A stretch of DNA of 64,000 nt from Pseudomonas kermanshahensis (GTDB lineage Bacteria > Pseudomonadota > Gammaproteobacteria > Pseudomonadales > Pseudomonadaceae), in contig NZ_JABWRY020000001.1 of assembly GCF_014269205.2 (NCBI RefSeq), forward strand, positions 496,001 through 560,000. Reading direction: 5' to 3'. The translations under genes were made by a program, and so were the position numbers. Positions 48,366 through 57,525 of this stretch are shown one piece after another; the first letter of the stretch is position 1, and every line of letters starts with the position of its first letter. Under the pieces are notes generated by a model. The model had not been told where the DNA came from, did no database searches, and was given only the letters and a program-made list of their open reading frames with translations.

Positions 48366-49393
48366 ACGCCGCGCATCCCGAAGTAGCCGTAGCGCCTGGC
48401 CAGAACCCCGGTGAGCTTTTGCGTCAGGCCCGTGAGAAGCGGGACTGGTCACAAGCCGAGGTGGCCCGCAAGCTCAACCTCACTGTCAGTTCGTTGAACC
48501 ACGTTGAAACCGGCGCCTTCGACAAGTTGCCCGGGCACACGTTCGCCCGTGGCTATATCCGCGCCTACGCCAAACTGATGGACCTGGACCAAGCCACGCT
48601 GGTCGAGGCCTTCGACCGTTACACTGGCACCCACGCCAAAGGCAGCGAAGTGCATTCGCTGGGCCGCATCGAAGAGCCTGTACGCCTCTCGCACAACATC
48701 CTGCGCGGCGTCAGCCTGTTGCTGCTGGTGGCGGTAGTCGGTGGCGGCTTCGTCTGGTGGCAGGACCAAGGCAGCCTGCCTGGCAAGGACTTGGCCAAGA
48801 TCGCCCTGGAGCACGTCGAAGTCGAGAGCGCCGACGGCACCACACAGATTCACCCGCTGGACGAGCCTGAAGACCAGGCCGTGAGCGCCGGCCAGCAACC
48901 CGAGAGCGCCCCGTTGCCGCTGGAGCAGCCCGCAGGTGAACAGTCGGCCGCCGCTGCCGAGCAAGCACCCGCCAGCGCTGCGCAGCCCCCTGCAACAACC
49001 GTAACACCAGCCCCCGCTCAGCAGCCCCAAGCGGCCACCGCAGCCACTGCGCCAACGCCTGCGCCTGCTCCGGCAGCGCCGGCTGCAACCGCGCCCGTGG
49101 CTGCCGCGCCCGCTGCCACTGTGCCCGCCGCGCCCGTCGCAGTGCCGGCCGGTAGCGCCAGTGTCTCGATTCAGTTCAGCGCCAATTGCTGGACCCAAGT
49201 CAACGATGGCAATGGCAAGGTGCTGTTCAGCGGCGTCAAGCGCAAGGGCGACAACCTCGAGCTGACCGGCAAGCCGCCGTTCGCGGTACGCCTGGGCTTT
49301 GCCCGTGGCGCGCAGGTCAGCTACAACGGCCAGGCCGTCGATGTTGCTCCGTTTACAAGTGGCGAGACTGCTCGCCTGAAGTTGGGACAGTAA
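48362..49393 (+). CDS. rodZ: cell-shape protein RodZ
   Basis: 343 residues. Cytoplasmic HTH (GELLRQAREKRDWSQAEVAR), one transmembrane helix near residues 115-133, a long Pro/Ala/Gln-rich periplasmic linker, and a C-terminal DUF4115 domain (SIQFSANCWTQVNDGNGKVL). Links MreB to the wall machinery. 3 bp before ispG. Confidence 0.93.
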   Translation: MNAAHPEVAVAPGQNPGELLRQAREKRDWSQAEVARKLNLTVSSLNHVETGAFDKLPGHTFARGYIRAYAKLMDLDQATLVEAFDRYTGTHAKGSEVHSLGRIEEPVRLSHNILRGVSLLLLVAVVGGGFVWWQDQGSLPGKDLAKIALEHVEVESADGTTQIHPLDEPEDQAVSAGQQPESAPLPLEQPAGEQSAAAAEQAPASAAQPPATTVTPAPAQQPQAATAATAPTPAPAPAAPAATAPVAAAPAATVPAAPVAVPAGSASVSIQFSANCWTQVNDGNGKVLFSGVKRKGDNLELTGKPPFAVRLGFARGAQVSYNGQAVDVAPFTSGETARLKLGQ

Positions 49394-49396
49394 GTC

Positions 49397-50506
49397 ATGC
49401 ACGGCGAATCTCCGATCAAACGTCGCGAATCCCGCAAAATCTGGGTCGGCAATGTGCCGGTGGGTGGTGATGCGCCCATCGCGGTACAAAGCATGACCAA
49501 CACCGACACCAACGATGTCGATGCCACCGTCGGGCAGATCCAGCGCCTGGTGGATGCCGGTGTCGACATCGTGCGTGTCTCGGTGCCAGACATGGACGCC
49601 GCCGAGGCGTTCGGCCGCATCAAGCAACGGGTCAGCGTGCCGCTGGTTGCCGACATTCACTTCGACTACAAGATCGCCTTGCGTGTGGCCGAGCTGGGCG
49701 TCGACTGCCTGCGCATCAACCCGGGCAACATCGGCCGTGAAGACCGTGTGCGTGCCGTGGTCGATGCGGCCCGCGACCGCGGTATCCCGATCCGTATCGG
49801 CGTCAACGCAGGCTCCCTGGAAAAGGACCTGCAGAAGAAGTACGGCGAACCGACCCCAGCCGCGCTGGTCGAGTCGGCGCTGCGCCATGTCGAGCACCTG
49901 GACCGCCTGGACTTCCAGGACTTCAAAGTCAGCGTCAAGGCCTCCGACGTGTTCATGGCCGTCGAAGCCTACCGCCTGTTGGCCAAGCAGATCATCCAGC
50001 CCCTGCACCTGGGCATCACCGAAGCCGGTGGCCTGCGCTCGGGGACAGTGAAATCCGCCGTCGGCCTCGGTATGCTGCTGGCCGAAGGCATCGGCGATAC
50101 CATTCGTATCTCGCTGGCTGCTGACCCGGTCGAGGAAGTGAAAGTCGGTTACGACATCCTCAAGTCGCTGCACCTGCGTTCGCGTGGCATCAACTTCATC
50201 GCCTGCCCAAGCTGCTCGCGGCAGAACTTCGATGTGGTCAAGACCATGAACGAGCTGGAAGGGCGCCTGGAAGACCTGTTGGTGCCGCTGGACGTCGCGG
50301 TGATCGGTTGCGTGGTCAACGGCCCCGGCGAAGCCAAGGAAGCCCACGTAGGGCTGACCGGCGGCACGCCGAACCTGATCTACATCGACGGCAAGCCGGC
50401 GCAGAAGCTGACCAATGACAACCTGGTCGATGAGCTCGAAAAGCTCATCCGCCAGAAAGCGGCCGAAAAGGTCGAAGCCGACGCGGCGCTGATCGCCCGT
50501 GGCTGA
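49397..50506 (+). CDS. ispG: 4-hydroxy-3-methylbut-2-en-1-yl diphosphate synthase
   Basis: 369 residues, [4Fe-4S] enzyme of the MEP isoprenoid pathway. Opens with [16 protein letters not shown] and [12 protein letters not shown]; cluster cysteines in [13 protein letters not shown] near residue 268 and [13 protein letters not shown] near 305. Follows rodZ in a long co-directional run. Confidence 0.96.
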   Translation: MHGESPIKRRESRKIWVGNVPVGGDAPIAVQSMTNTDTNDVDATVGQIQRLVDAGVDIVRVSVPDMDAAEAFGRIKQRVSVPLVADIHFDYKIALRVAELGVDCLRINPGNIGREDRVRAVVDAARDRGIPIRIGVNAGSLEKDLQKKYGEPTPAALVESALRHVEHLDRLDFQDFKVSVKASDVFMAVEAYRLLAKQIIQPLHLGITEAGGLRSGTVKSAVGLGMLLAEGIGDTIRISLAADPVEEVKVGYDILKSLHLRSRGINFIACPSCSRQNFDVVKTMNELEGRLEDLLVPLDVAVIGCVVNGPGEAKEAHVGLTGGTPNLIYIDGKPAQKLTNDNLVDELEKLIRQKAAEKVEADAALIARG

Positions 50507-50531
50507 CACACAGAATTCGTAAGGACTTTTC

Positions 50532-51821
50532 GTGAGCAAATCGCTGCAAGCCATCCGTGGCATGAACGACATCCTGCCTGAACAGTCGCCACTGTGGCGC
50601 TACTTCGAAGGCACCGTGGCCGGCCTGCTGGACACCTACGGGTACAGCCAGATCCGCACACCGATCGTCGAGTTCACCGAGCTGTTCAAGCGCTCCATCG
50701 GTGAAGTGACCGACATCGTCGAAAAAGAGATGTACACCTTCGAGGACCGCAACGGCGATTCGCTCACCTTGCGCCCCGAAGGCACCGCCGCCTGTGTGCG
50801 TGCCGTGCTTGAACATGGCATCACCGGCAACGGCCAGGTGCAGAAACTTTGGTACATCGGCCAGATGTTCCGCCACGAGCGCCCGCAAAAAGGCCGCTAC
50901 CGCCAGTTCCACCAGATCGGCGTGGAAGTGTTCAACCTTGACGGGCCGGACATCGACGCCGAACTGATCATGCTGACCTGGCGCCTGTGGGGCCTGCTGG
51001 GCATCCAGGACGCCGTTAAGCTCGAGCTCAACAGCCTGGGTACCAGCGAAGCCCGTGCCCGCTACCGTGATGCGCTGGTCGAGTTCCTCTCGGCACGCCT
51101 CGAGCAGCTGGACGAAGACAGCCAGCGTCGCCTGAAGAGCAACCCGCTGCGCATCCTCGACAGCAAGGACCAGAACACCCAGGCGGTGCTGGTTGGCGCG
51201 CCGAAGCTCGAAGATTACCTGGACGAAGAATCCCGCGTGCACTTCGAGGGCCTCAAGGCCCGTCTGGAGGCTGCCGGTATCCCGTTCGTGATCAACACCA
51301 AGCTGGTGCGTGGCCTGGACTACTACAGCAAGACCGTGTTCGAGTGGGTCACCGACAAGCTCGGCGCCCAGGGCACTGTCTGCGCCGGTGGCCGCTACGA
51401 CGGCCTGGTCGAGCAGATGGGCGGCAAGCCGACCACCGGCGTTGGTTTCGCCATGGGTATCGAGCGCTTGATTCTGCTGCTGGAGACCCTGGGTAAGGTA
51501 CCCGAGTCGATCAGCCGTCAGGTCGACGTCTACCTCTGCGCCTTCGGCGAACAGGCCGAGCTGGCTGGCCTGCGCTTGTCCGAACGCCTGCGTGATCGTC
51601 TGCCGGGCCTGCGCCTGGTGGTCAACGCCGGGGGTGGCAGCTTCAAGAGCCAGTTCAAGAAAGCCGACAAGAGCGGCGCGCTGTTCGCCCTGATTCTTGG
51701 CGACGACGAGCTGGCCCAGCAAGCGATCGGCTTCAAGCCCCTGCGTGGTCAGGGCGAACAACAGAACATTGCCTGGGATGCTCTGGCTGAGCACCTGGAA
51801 ACCGCGGTCGCACAGGCGTAA
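50532..51821 (+). CDS. hisS: histidyl-tRNA synthetase
   Basis: 429 residues, class II synthetase. Motif 1 region [12 protein letters not shown], motif 2 in [20 protein letters not shown], histidine motifs [15 protein letters not shown] and [14 protein letters not shown], and an anticodon-binding C-terminal domain. Confidence 0.97.
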   Translation: MSKSLQAIRGMNDILPEQSPLWRYFEGTVAGLLDTYGYSQIRTPIVEFTELFKRSIGEVTDIVEKEMYTFEDRNGDSLTLRPEGTAACVRAVLEHGITGNGQVQKLWYIGQMFRHERPQKGRYRQFHQIGVEVFNLDGPDIDAELIMLTWRLWGLLGIQDAVKLELNSLGTSEARARYRDALVEFLSARLEQLDEDSQRRLKSNPLRILDSKDQNTQAVLVGAPKLEDYLDEESRVHFEGLKARLEAAGIPFVINTKLVRGLDYYSKTVFEWVTDKLGAQGTVCAGGRYDGLVEQMGGKPTTGVGFAMGIERLILLLETLGKVPESISRQVDVYLCAFGEQAELAGLRLSERLRDRLPGLRLVVNAGGGSFKSQFKKADKSGALFALILGDDELAQQAIGFKPLRGQGEQQNIAWDALAEHLETAVAQA

Positions 51822-51860
51822 CGCGGTCCAACAAGCGAATAGGCGAAAAGGAGTATTGGG

Positions 51861-52502
51861 GTGTCGAGTACCGATGATGATGACCTGGCAGGGGTCAAGG
51901 ACTGGTGGAACCGCAACGGCAAGCCGCTGCTGACGGGCGCGTTGCTGGCCGGTGTGGTGGTACTGGGCTGGAATACCTGGCACAAGTACCAGAACAACCA
52001 GTCGCAAGGTGCCTCGCAGCTGTACCAGGCTTTGCTTGAAACCAGCCTGACGCCGAGTGGCCAGCCTGACGCAACCAAGGTCGCGGAACTGGCCGGCAAG
52101 CTCAAGAGCGAGTTCGGTGGTACCGCCTACGCCCAGTACGGCAGCCTGTTCGTGGCCAAGGTCGCGGTCGAGAGCGGCAAGCTCGACGACGCTGCTGCCG
52201 AGCTCAAAGCTGTGTTGGACAAGCCAGCCGATGCCACCCTGGGCGAGATTTCGCGCCAGCGCCTGGCCCGTGTACTGGCTGCCCAGGACAAGGCCGAAGA
52301 GGCACTCAAGCTGCTCGACGGCGATGCCGACAAGGCGTTCCTGGCCAGCCGCGAAGAATTGAAGGGTGACCTGCTGGTGCAGCTGGGTCGCGCCGACGAT
52401 GCTCACAGCGCTTATGAGAAAGCCAAGGCCTCGCTGTCGGATGAAGCAGCGGTCGGTGGCCTGCAACTGAAGCTGGATGACTTGGCCAAAGGGGACGCGT
52501 GA
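51861..52502 (+). CDS. yfgM: YfgM-like ancillary SecYEG protein
   Basis: 213 residues, GTG start behind AAAGGAG. N-terminal acidic cytoplasmic stretch, one transmembrane helix (PLLTGALLAGVVVLGW), then a periplasmic TPR domain. In E. coli YfgM associates with the Sec translocon and chaperone PpiD. Ends 1 bp before bamB. Confidence 0.9.
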   Translation: MSSTDDDDLAGVKDWWNRNGKPLLTGALLAGVVVLGWNTWHKYQNNQSQGASQLYQALLETSLTPSGQPDATKVAELAGKLKSEFGGTAYAQYGSLFVAKVAVESGKLDDAAAELKAVLDKPADATLGEISRQRLARVLAAQDKAEEALKLLDGDADKAFLASREELKGDLLVQLGRADDAHSAYEKAKASLSDEAAVGGLQLKLDDLAKGDA

Positions 52503-52503
52503 C

Positions 52504-53646
52504 GTGATCGGTTGGAAACAAGCAGCAGTGCTGACCCTGGCCGTACTGGCCGCGGGTTGCAGCAGCAACAGCAAGAAGGAACTGCCCCCGGCCGAGCTGA
52601 CCAAGTTCACCGAGGAAGTGGTACTGAAAAAGCAGTGGAGCCGCTCGATCGGTGACGGCCAGGGCGAGACGTACAACACCCTGGTACCGGCCATCGAAAA
52701 CGACCGTATCTACGCCTCCGACGTCAACGGCGAAGTCTTCGCCCTCGACCGTATCACCGGCGACGTGGTGTGGAAAAAAGACCTGGACCTGCAAGTGTCG
52801 GGCGCTGTCGGCGTGGGTTACGGGCTGGTCATGCTCGGCACCCTCAAAGGCGAGGTCATCGCGCTGGACTCCAGCACCGGTGAAGAGCGCTGGCGTTCGC
52901 GCGTGACCAGTGAAGTGCTGGCACCGCCCGCCAACAACGGCGACGTGGTGGTGGTGCAGACCCAGGACGACCGCCTGATCGGCCTCGATGCCGCGACCGG
53001 CGACCGCCGCTGGATCTACGAAAACACCCCGGCCGTACTGACCCTGCGCGGCACCGGTGCACCGATCGCGACCAACCGCCTGGCGGTTGCCGGCCTGTCC
53101 ACCGGTAAAGTGATCGCGGTGGATATCAACAACGGCGTGCCAGTGTGGGAGAGCCGTGTGGCCATCCCGCAGGGGCGTTCCGAGTTGGACCGCGTGGTAG
53201 ATATCGACGGCGGCTTGCTGCTGTCCGGTGGTACTCTGTACGTCAGCACCTACCAGGGCCGCGTAGCGGGCCTGGACCTGGAAAGCGGCCGCGTGCTGTG
53301 GCAGCGTGATGCGTCCAGCTATGTGGGTGTCGCCCAGGGTTACGGTAACGTCTATGTCAGCGAAGCCTCGGGTACCGTTGAAAGCGTCGACGAGCGCTCT
53401 TCCAGCGCCCTGTGGACCAACGATTCCATGGCTCGCCGTCAGCTGTCGGCACCGGAAGTGTTCTCCAGCTACGTGGCTGTCGGGGACTTCGAGGGTTACC
53501 TGCACCTGCTCAGCCAGGTCGATGGTCGCTTCGTCGGCCGTGAACGAATCGACAGCGATGGCCTGCGCGCCCGGCCCCTGGTGGTCGGCGACACCATCTA
53601 CGTCTTCGGCAACAGCGGCAAGCTCGAGGCACTGACCGTCCGCTGA
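52504..53646 (+). CDS. bamB: outer-membrane assembly lipoprotein BamB
   Basis: 380 residues. Lipobox LAAGC and an eight-bladed PQQ-like propeller (repeats such as VFALDRITGDVVWKKDLDL, VIALDSSTGEERWRSRV, LIGLDAATGDRRWIYE). Subunit of the Bam complex. GTG start at 52504; the open frame extends into yfgM, but only this start places the signal peptide first. Confidence 0.94.
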   Translation: MIGWKQAAVLTLAVLAAGCSSNSKKELPPAELTKFTEEVVLKKQWSRSIGDGQGETYNTLVPAIENDRIYASDVNGEVFALDRITGDVVWKKDLDLQVSGAVGVGYGLVMLGTLKGEVIALDSSTGEERWRSRVTSEVLAPPANNGDVVVVQTQDDRLIGLDAATGDRRWIYENTPAVLTLRGTGAPIATNRLAVAGLSTGKVIAVDINNGVPVWESRVAIPQGRSELDRVVDIDGGLLLSGGTLYVSTYQGRVAGLDLESGRVLWQRDASSYVGVAQGYGNVYVSEASGTVESVDERSSSALWTNDSMARRQLSAPEVFSSYVAVGDFEGYLHLLSQVDGRFVGRERIDSDGLRARPLVVGDTIYVFGNSGKLEALTVR

Positions 53647-53763
53647 AGCTAAGCTCAAGACCGCCAACGGTCTTGAGCCGCGGTGTAGGAAACGCCGCAC
53701 AAACTCCGGCCGCTGCCTTGCAGCGGCCTTTGCATTTTCAAGAATTCAAGAGTGGAGAGCCGC

Positions 53764-55227
53764 ATGGTTCCCGTAATCGCCCTGGTGGGACGGCCGAACG
53801 TCGGCAAATCCACCATGTTCAACCGCCTGACCAAGACCCGCGATGCCATCGTCGGTGACCTGTCGGGCCTGACCCGTGACCGCCAGTATGGTGATGCCTC
53901 CTGGCAGGGTCGTTCTTTCATCCTGATCGACACCGGCGGTATCACCGGTGACGAAGTGGGCATGGACGAGAAAATGGCCGAGCAGTCGCTCATGGCCATC
54001 GAAGAAGCCGACTATGTGCTGTTCCTGGTCGATGCCCGTGCGGGCATGACCGCAGCCGACCAGATGATTGCCGAGCACCTGCGCAAGCGCAACAAGTCGG
54101 CGATTCTGGTTGCCAACAAGATCGACAACATCGACCCCGACGTTGCGCGTGCCGAGTTCTCGCCGATGGGCATGGGCAACGCCATTCCGGTGGCGGGCTC
54201 CCAGGGCCGTGGTATCAACGCCCTGATGGAAGCCGTGCTCGGCCACCTGCCGCGTGATGCCGAGGACGAAGCCCTCGACCAGGACGTCGCCGAAGGCGAG
54301 GAAGCCGCGCGCATTCCTGGCCCAAGCGAAAAAGATGGCATCAAGATCGCCATCATCGGCCGCCCGAACGTCGGCAAGTCGACCTTGGTCAACCGCATGC
54401 TCGGCGAAGAGCGCGTGGTGGTCTACGACGAGCCGGGCACCACCCGAGACAGTATCTACATCCCGTTCGAGCGCGATGGCGACAAGTACACCTTCATCGA
54501 CACCGCCGGGGTGCGCAAGCGCGGCAAGATCCACGAGGAAGTCGAGAAGTTCTCGGTGGTCAAGACACTGCAGGCGATCAAAGACGCCAACGTGGTCATC
54601 TTCGTCATGGATGCCCGCGAAGGTGTGGTTGACCACGACCTGAACCTGCTGGGCTTTGCCCTCGAAGCCGGCCGCGCCATCGTCATCGCCCTGAACAAAT
54701 GGGATGGCATGGAGCCGGGTGAGCGCGCCTACGTGAAGACCGAGCTGGAACGCCGGCTGTTCTTCGTCGATTTCGCCGACATCCACTTCATTTCCGCGCT
54801 GCACGGCACGGGCGTGGGCAACCTGTACAAGTCGGTACAGGCCGCGTTCACGTCGGCGGTCACCCGTTGGCCAACCAGCCGCCTGACGCAAATCCTCGAA
54901 GACGCGGTCAGCGAGCACCAGCCGCCGTTGGTCAATGGCCGCCGCATCAAGCTGCGTTATGCCCACCTGGGCGGTGCCAACCCGCCGCTGATCGTGATCC
55001 ACGGCAACCAGACCGAGAGCATTCCCAAGTCGTACTCGCGTTACCTGGAAAACACCTACCGCCGCGTGCTGAAACTGGTCGGTACGCCGATCCGCATCGA
55101 GTACAAGGGCGGTGAGAACCCGTACGAGGGCAAGAAAAACACCCTCACCGATCGCCAGGTCAACAAGAAGCGCCGCTTGATGTCGCACCACAAGAAGGCC
55201 GAGAAGAAGCGCCGCGATAAGCGCTGA
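53764..55227 (+). CDS. der: GTPase Der (EngA)
   Basis: 487 residues, ribosome-assembly GTPase with two G domains: [14 protein letters not shown] near residue 8 and [14 protein letters not shown] near 198, each with DTGG/DTAG and NKID/NKWD. C-terminal KH-like domain and basic tail. The ATG at 53764 was taken instead of a GTG at 53752, since GGAG overlaps the latter. Confidence 0.96.
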   Translation: MVPVIALVGRPNVGKSTMFNRLTKTRDAIVGDLSGLTRDRQYGDASWQGRSFILIDTGGITGDEVGMDEKMAEQSLMAIEEADYVLFLVDARAGMTAADQMIAEHLRKRNKSAILVANKIDNIDPDVARAEFSPMGMGNAIPVAGSQGRGINALMEAVLGHLPRDAEDEALDQDVAEGEEAARIPGPSEKDGIKIAIIGRPNVGKSTLVNRMLGEERVVVYDEPGTTRDSIYIPFERDGDKYTFIDTAGVRKRGKIHEEVEKFSVVKTLQAIKDANVVIFVMDAREGVVDHDLNLLGFALEAGRAIVIALNKWDGMEPGERAYVKTELERRLFFVDFADIHFISALHGTGVGNLYKSVQAAFTSAVTRWPTSRLTQILEDAVSEHQPPLVNGRRIKLRYAHLGGANPPLIVIHGNQTESIPKSYSRYLENTYRRVLKLVGTPIRIEYKGGENPYEGKKNTLTDRQVNKKRRLMSHHKKAEKKRRDKR

Positions 55228-55236
55228 TCAACTCCA

Positions 55237-55323
55237 TGTGGGAGCGGGCTTGCCCCGCGAAGCAGGCAACGCGATGGATGGCACGGGCTTTGCCCGTGTT
55301 CGCGGGGCAAGCCCGCTCCCACA
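55237..55323. repeat. REP pair, 25-bp arms
   Basis: Arms 55237-55261 and 55299-55323 (TGTGGGAGCGGGCTTGCCCC and partner). The loop contains a further inverted pair GGCACGGGC / GCCCGTGTT. Class shared with 15224-15326. Confidence 0.88.
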
Positions 55324-55435
55324 GGGTCTCTTGATCCAACGCAATCCCCTATTGTTTCAACCTTTTTCCTGACCGCTCGATCCGCTATGCTCGGACTCCA
55401 CCCCGTGCCGGATAAACCCCAGGAAAGAGGGCTTC

Positions 55436-56584
55436 ATGATCCGCAGCAAACTGCCGAATGTCGGCACGACCATCTTCACCACCATGTCCCAGCTCGCCGT
55501 ACAGACCGGTGCGCTCAACCTTTCCCAAGGCTTCCCCGACTTCAACGGCCCGCAGGCGTTGCTCGATGCAGTGGGCCGGCATGTGGCCGCCGGGCATAAC
55601 CAGTACGCGCCAATGACTGGCCTGCCGGCCCTGCGCCAGCAGGTAGCGGCCAAGGTCGCACGGTTGTATGGCGCACAGGTGGATGCCGATCACGAAGTGA
55701 CCATCACCCCAGGTGCCACCGAGGCAATCTTTTGCGCCATTCAGGCGGTGATCCAGGCCGGTGACGAAGTCATCGTCTTCGACCCGTGCTATGACAGCTA
55801 CGAGCCGTCGGTGGAGCTGGCCGGTGGCCGTTGTGTGCATGTGCAACTGAGCGACGGCGACTTCCGCATCGACTGGCAGCGGTTCAGCGATGCCCTCAGC
55901 CCGCGTACCCGCATGGTCATTCTCAACTCGCCGCACAACCCCAGCGGCGCACTGATCACCCGTGAAGACCTGGACCAGCTGGCGCAGCTAATCGCTGATC
56001 GCGATATCTACCTAGTCAGCGACGAAGTCTACGAGCACCTGGTGTATGACGGCGTACGCCACGCCAGCGTGCTGGCCCATGCCGAGCTCTATAGCCGTGC
56101 CTTCGTGGTCAGTTCGTTCGGCAAGACCTACCATGTGACCGGTTGGAAAACTGGCTACGTGATCGCGCCACCGGCCCTGAGTGCCGAGCTGCGCAAGGTG
56201 CACCAGTACGTCAATTTCTGCGGCGTCACGCCGTTGCAGTGCGCGCTGGCCGACTTCATGGCCGAGCACCCCGAGCACCTCGATGAACTGCCAGGCTTCT
56301 ACCAGGCCAAGCGCGACCTGTTCTGCGATTTGCTCGAAGGTTCGCGCTTCAGTTTCCGCCGCACGGCCGGCACCTATTTCCAGCTGGTGGACTATTCGCA
56401 GATCCGCCCGGACCTGAACGATGTCGAGATGTCGTTGTGGCTGACCCGTGAGCACGGCGTGGCGACCATTCCGGTGTCGGTGTTCTACCAGCAACCCATC
56501 CCCGAGCAACGCCTGGTGCGCCTGTGCTTTGCCAAACGTGAGGAGACGCTGCGTCAGGCGGCGGAAAAGCTATGCGCGATCTGA
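55436..56584 (+). CDS. methionine aminotransferase (YbdL/GTK-like)
   Basis: 382 residues, PLP class I aminotransferase. LSQGFPDFNGP near residue 30, NSPHNPSG near 163, SDEVYEHLVYDG near 195 and the lysine in SSFGKTYHVTGWKTGY near 226 match YbdL-type methionine/glutamine transaminases. Overlaps an omega-amidase gene by 13 bp; such pairs remove the keto-glutaramate made by glutamine-using transaminases, in methionine salvage. Confidence 0.85.
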   Translation: MIRSKLPNVGTTIFTTMSQLAVQTGALNLSQGFPDFNGPQALLDAVGRHVAAGHNQYAPMTGLPALRQQVAAKVARLYGAQVDADHEVTITPGATEAIFCAIQAVIQAGDEVIVFDPCYDSYEPSVELAGGRCVHVQLSDGDFRIDWQRFSDALSPRTRMVILNSPHNPSGALITREDLDQLAQLIADRDIYLVSDEVYEHLVYDGVRHASVLAHAELYSRAFVVSSFGKTYHVTGWKTGYVIAPPALSAELRKVHQYVNFCGVTPLQCALADFMAEHPEHLDELPGFYQAKRDLFCDLLEGSRFSFRRTAGTYFQLVDYSQIRPDLNDVEMSLWLTREHGVATIPVSVFYQQPIPEQRLVRLCFAKREETLRQAAEKLCAI

Positions 56585-57363
56585 GTACACTGCCCGACCT
56601 GAAAATCGCCTTGGTGCAGACCACCCTGGCCTGGCACGACCGCGAGGCCAATTATGCGCACTTCGAGGAACTGCTGAAGCAAGTGGGTGAGGTGGACCTG
56701 GTGATCCTGCCAGAGATGTTCACCACCGGCTTCTCGATGCAGTCCGAAAGCCTGGCCGAGCCCGAGAACGGCCCGACCTACAAATGGCTCAAGGCCCAGG
56801 CGAAGAAGTACGACGCGGTGATCACCGGCAGCGTGATCATCCAGGCCGCCGATGGCAGCCACCGCAACCGCCTGCTGTGGGCGCGCCCGGACGGTGAGAT
56901 CTTGCACTACGACAAGCGCCATCTGTTCCGCATGGCGGGTGAGCACAAGCATTACACCCCCGGCGAGCGTCAGGTGCAGTTCGAGATCAAGGGCTGGCGG
57001 GTACGCCCGTTGATCTGCTACGACCTGCGCTTCCCGGTGTGGAGCCGTGATGCCCAGGACACCGACCTGCTGCTGTACACCGCCAACTGGCCGGCGGCGC
57101 GCCGCCAGCACTGGAATCGACTGCTGCCGGCGCGGGGCATCGAGAACCTGTGCTTTGTCGCGGCGGTGAACCGCGTGGGCACCGATGGCAAAGGCTTCGC
57201 CTATTCCGGTGACAGCCAAGTGCTGGACTTCCAGGGCGAGAGCCTGCTCAGTGCTGGCGAAGCGGACGGGGTGTTCACGGTGGTGTTGAGAGCGGCGGAG
57301 CTGGCGGCGTACCGGGCCAAGTTCCCGGCGAACCTGGATGCCGATACCTTCGAGCTGCACTAA
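56572..57363 (+). CDS. omega-amidase, nitrilase superfamily (YafV/Nit2-like)
   Basis: 263 residues. Catalytic triad of the family is visible: glutamate in VILPEMFTTGF, lysine in HYDKRHLFRMAGEH and cysteine in PLICYDLRFPVWSR. YafV/Nit2 enzymes hydrolyse alpha-ketoglutaramate and alpha-ketosuccinamate. Coupled to the aminotransferase gene upstream, followed by a REP pair. Confidence 0.87.
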   Translation: MRDLSTLPDLKIALVQTTLAWHDREANYAHFEELLKQVGEVDLVILPEMFTTGFSMQSESLAEPENGPTYKWLKAQAKKYDAVITGSVIIQAADGSHRNRLLWARPDGEILHYDKRHLFRMAGEHKHYTPGERQVQFEIKGWRVRPLICYDLRFPVWSRDAQDTDLLLYTANWPAARRQHWNRLLPARGIENLCFVAAVNRVGTDGKGFAYSGDSQVLDFQGESLLSAGEADGVFTVVLRAAELAAYRAKFPANLDADTFELH

Positions 57364-57380
57364 GGCAGTACTGGCCCAGT

Positions 57381-57497
57381 TGTAGGAGCGGCCTTGCGTC
57401 GCGAAAGGGCCGCAAAGCGGCCCCGGGGTTTCGGCGTTACAGCATAAATTGCTGGGGCTGCTTTGCAGCCCTTTCGCGACGCAAGGCCGCTCCTACA
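57381..57497. repeat. REP pair
   Basis: Outer arms TGTAGGAGCGGCCTTGCGTC... and its partner are the same class as 18084-18186, with less perfect inner parts. Sits between two convergent genes. Confidence 0.88.
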
Positions 57498-57525
57498 GGC
57501 CCTCAGTGGCTAGCACGGGCCAGTA

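Noticed and set aside
48449..50572. Very long open frame on the minus strand opposite rodZ and ispG
   Set aside because: Opposes two well-identified genes; long antisense frames are expected in GC-rich codon usage, and the translation shows no family motif.
50445..52694. 749-codon open frame on the minus strand opposite hisS and yfgM
   Set aside because: Same reason: shadow of real genes, low-complexity composition.
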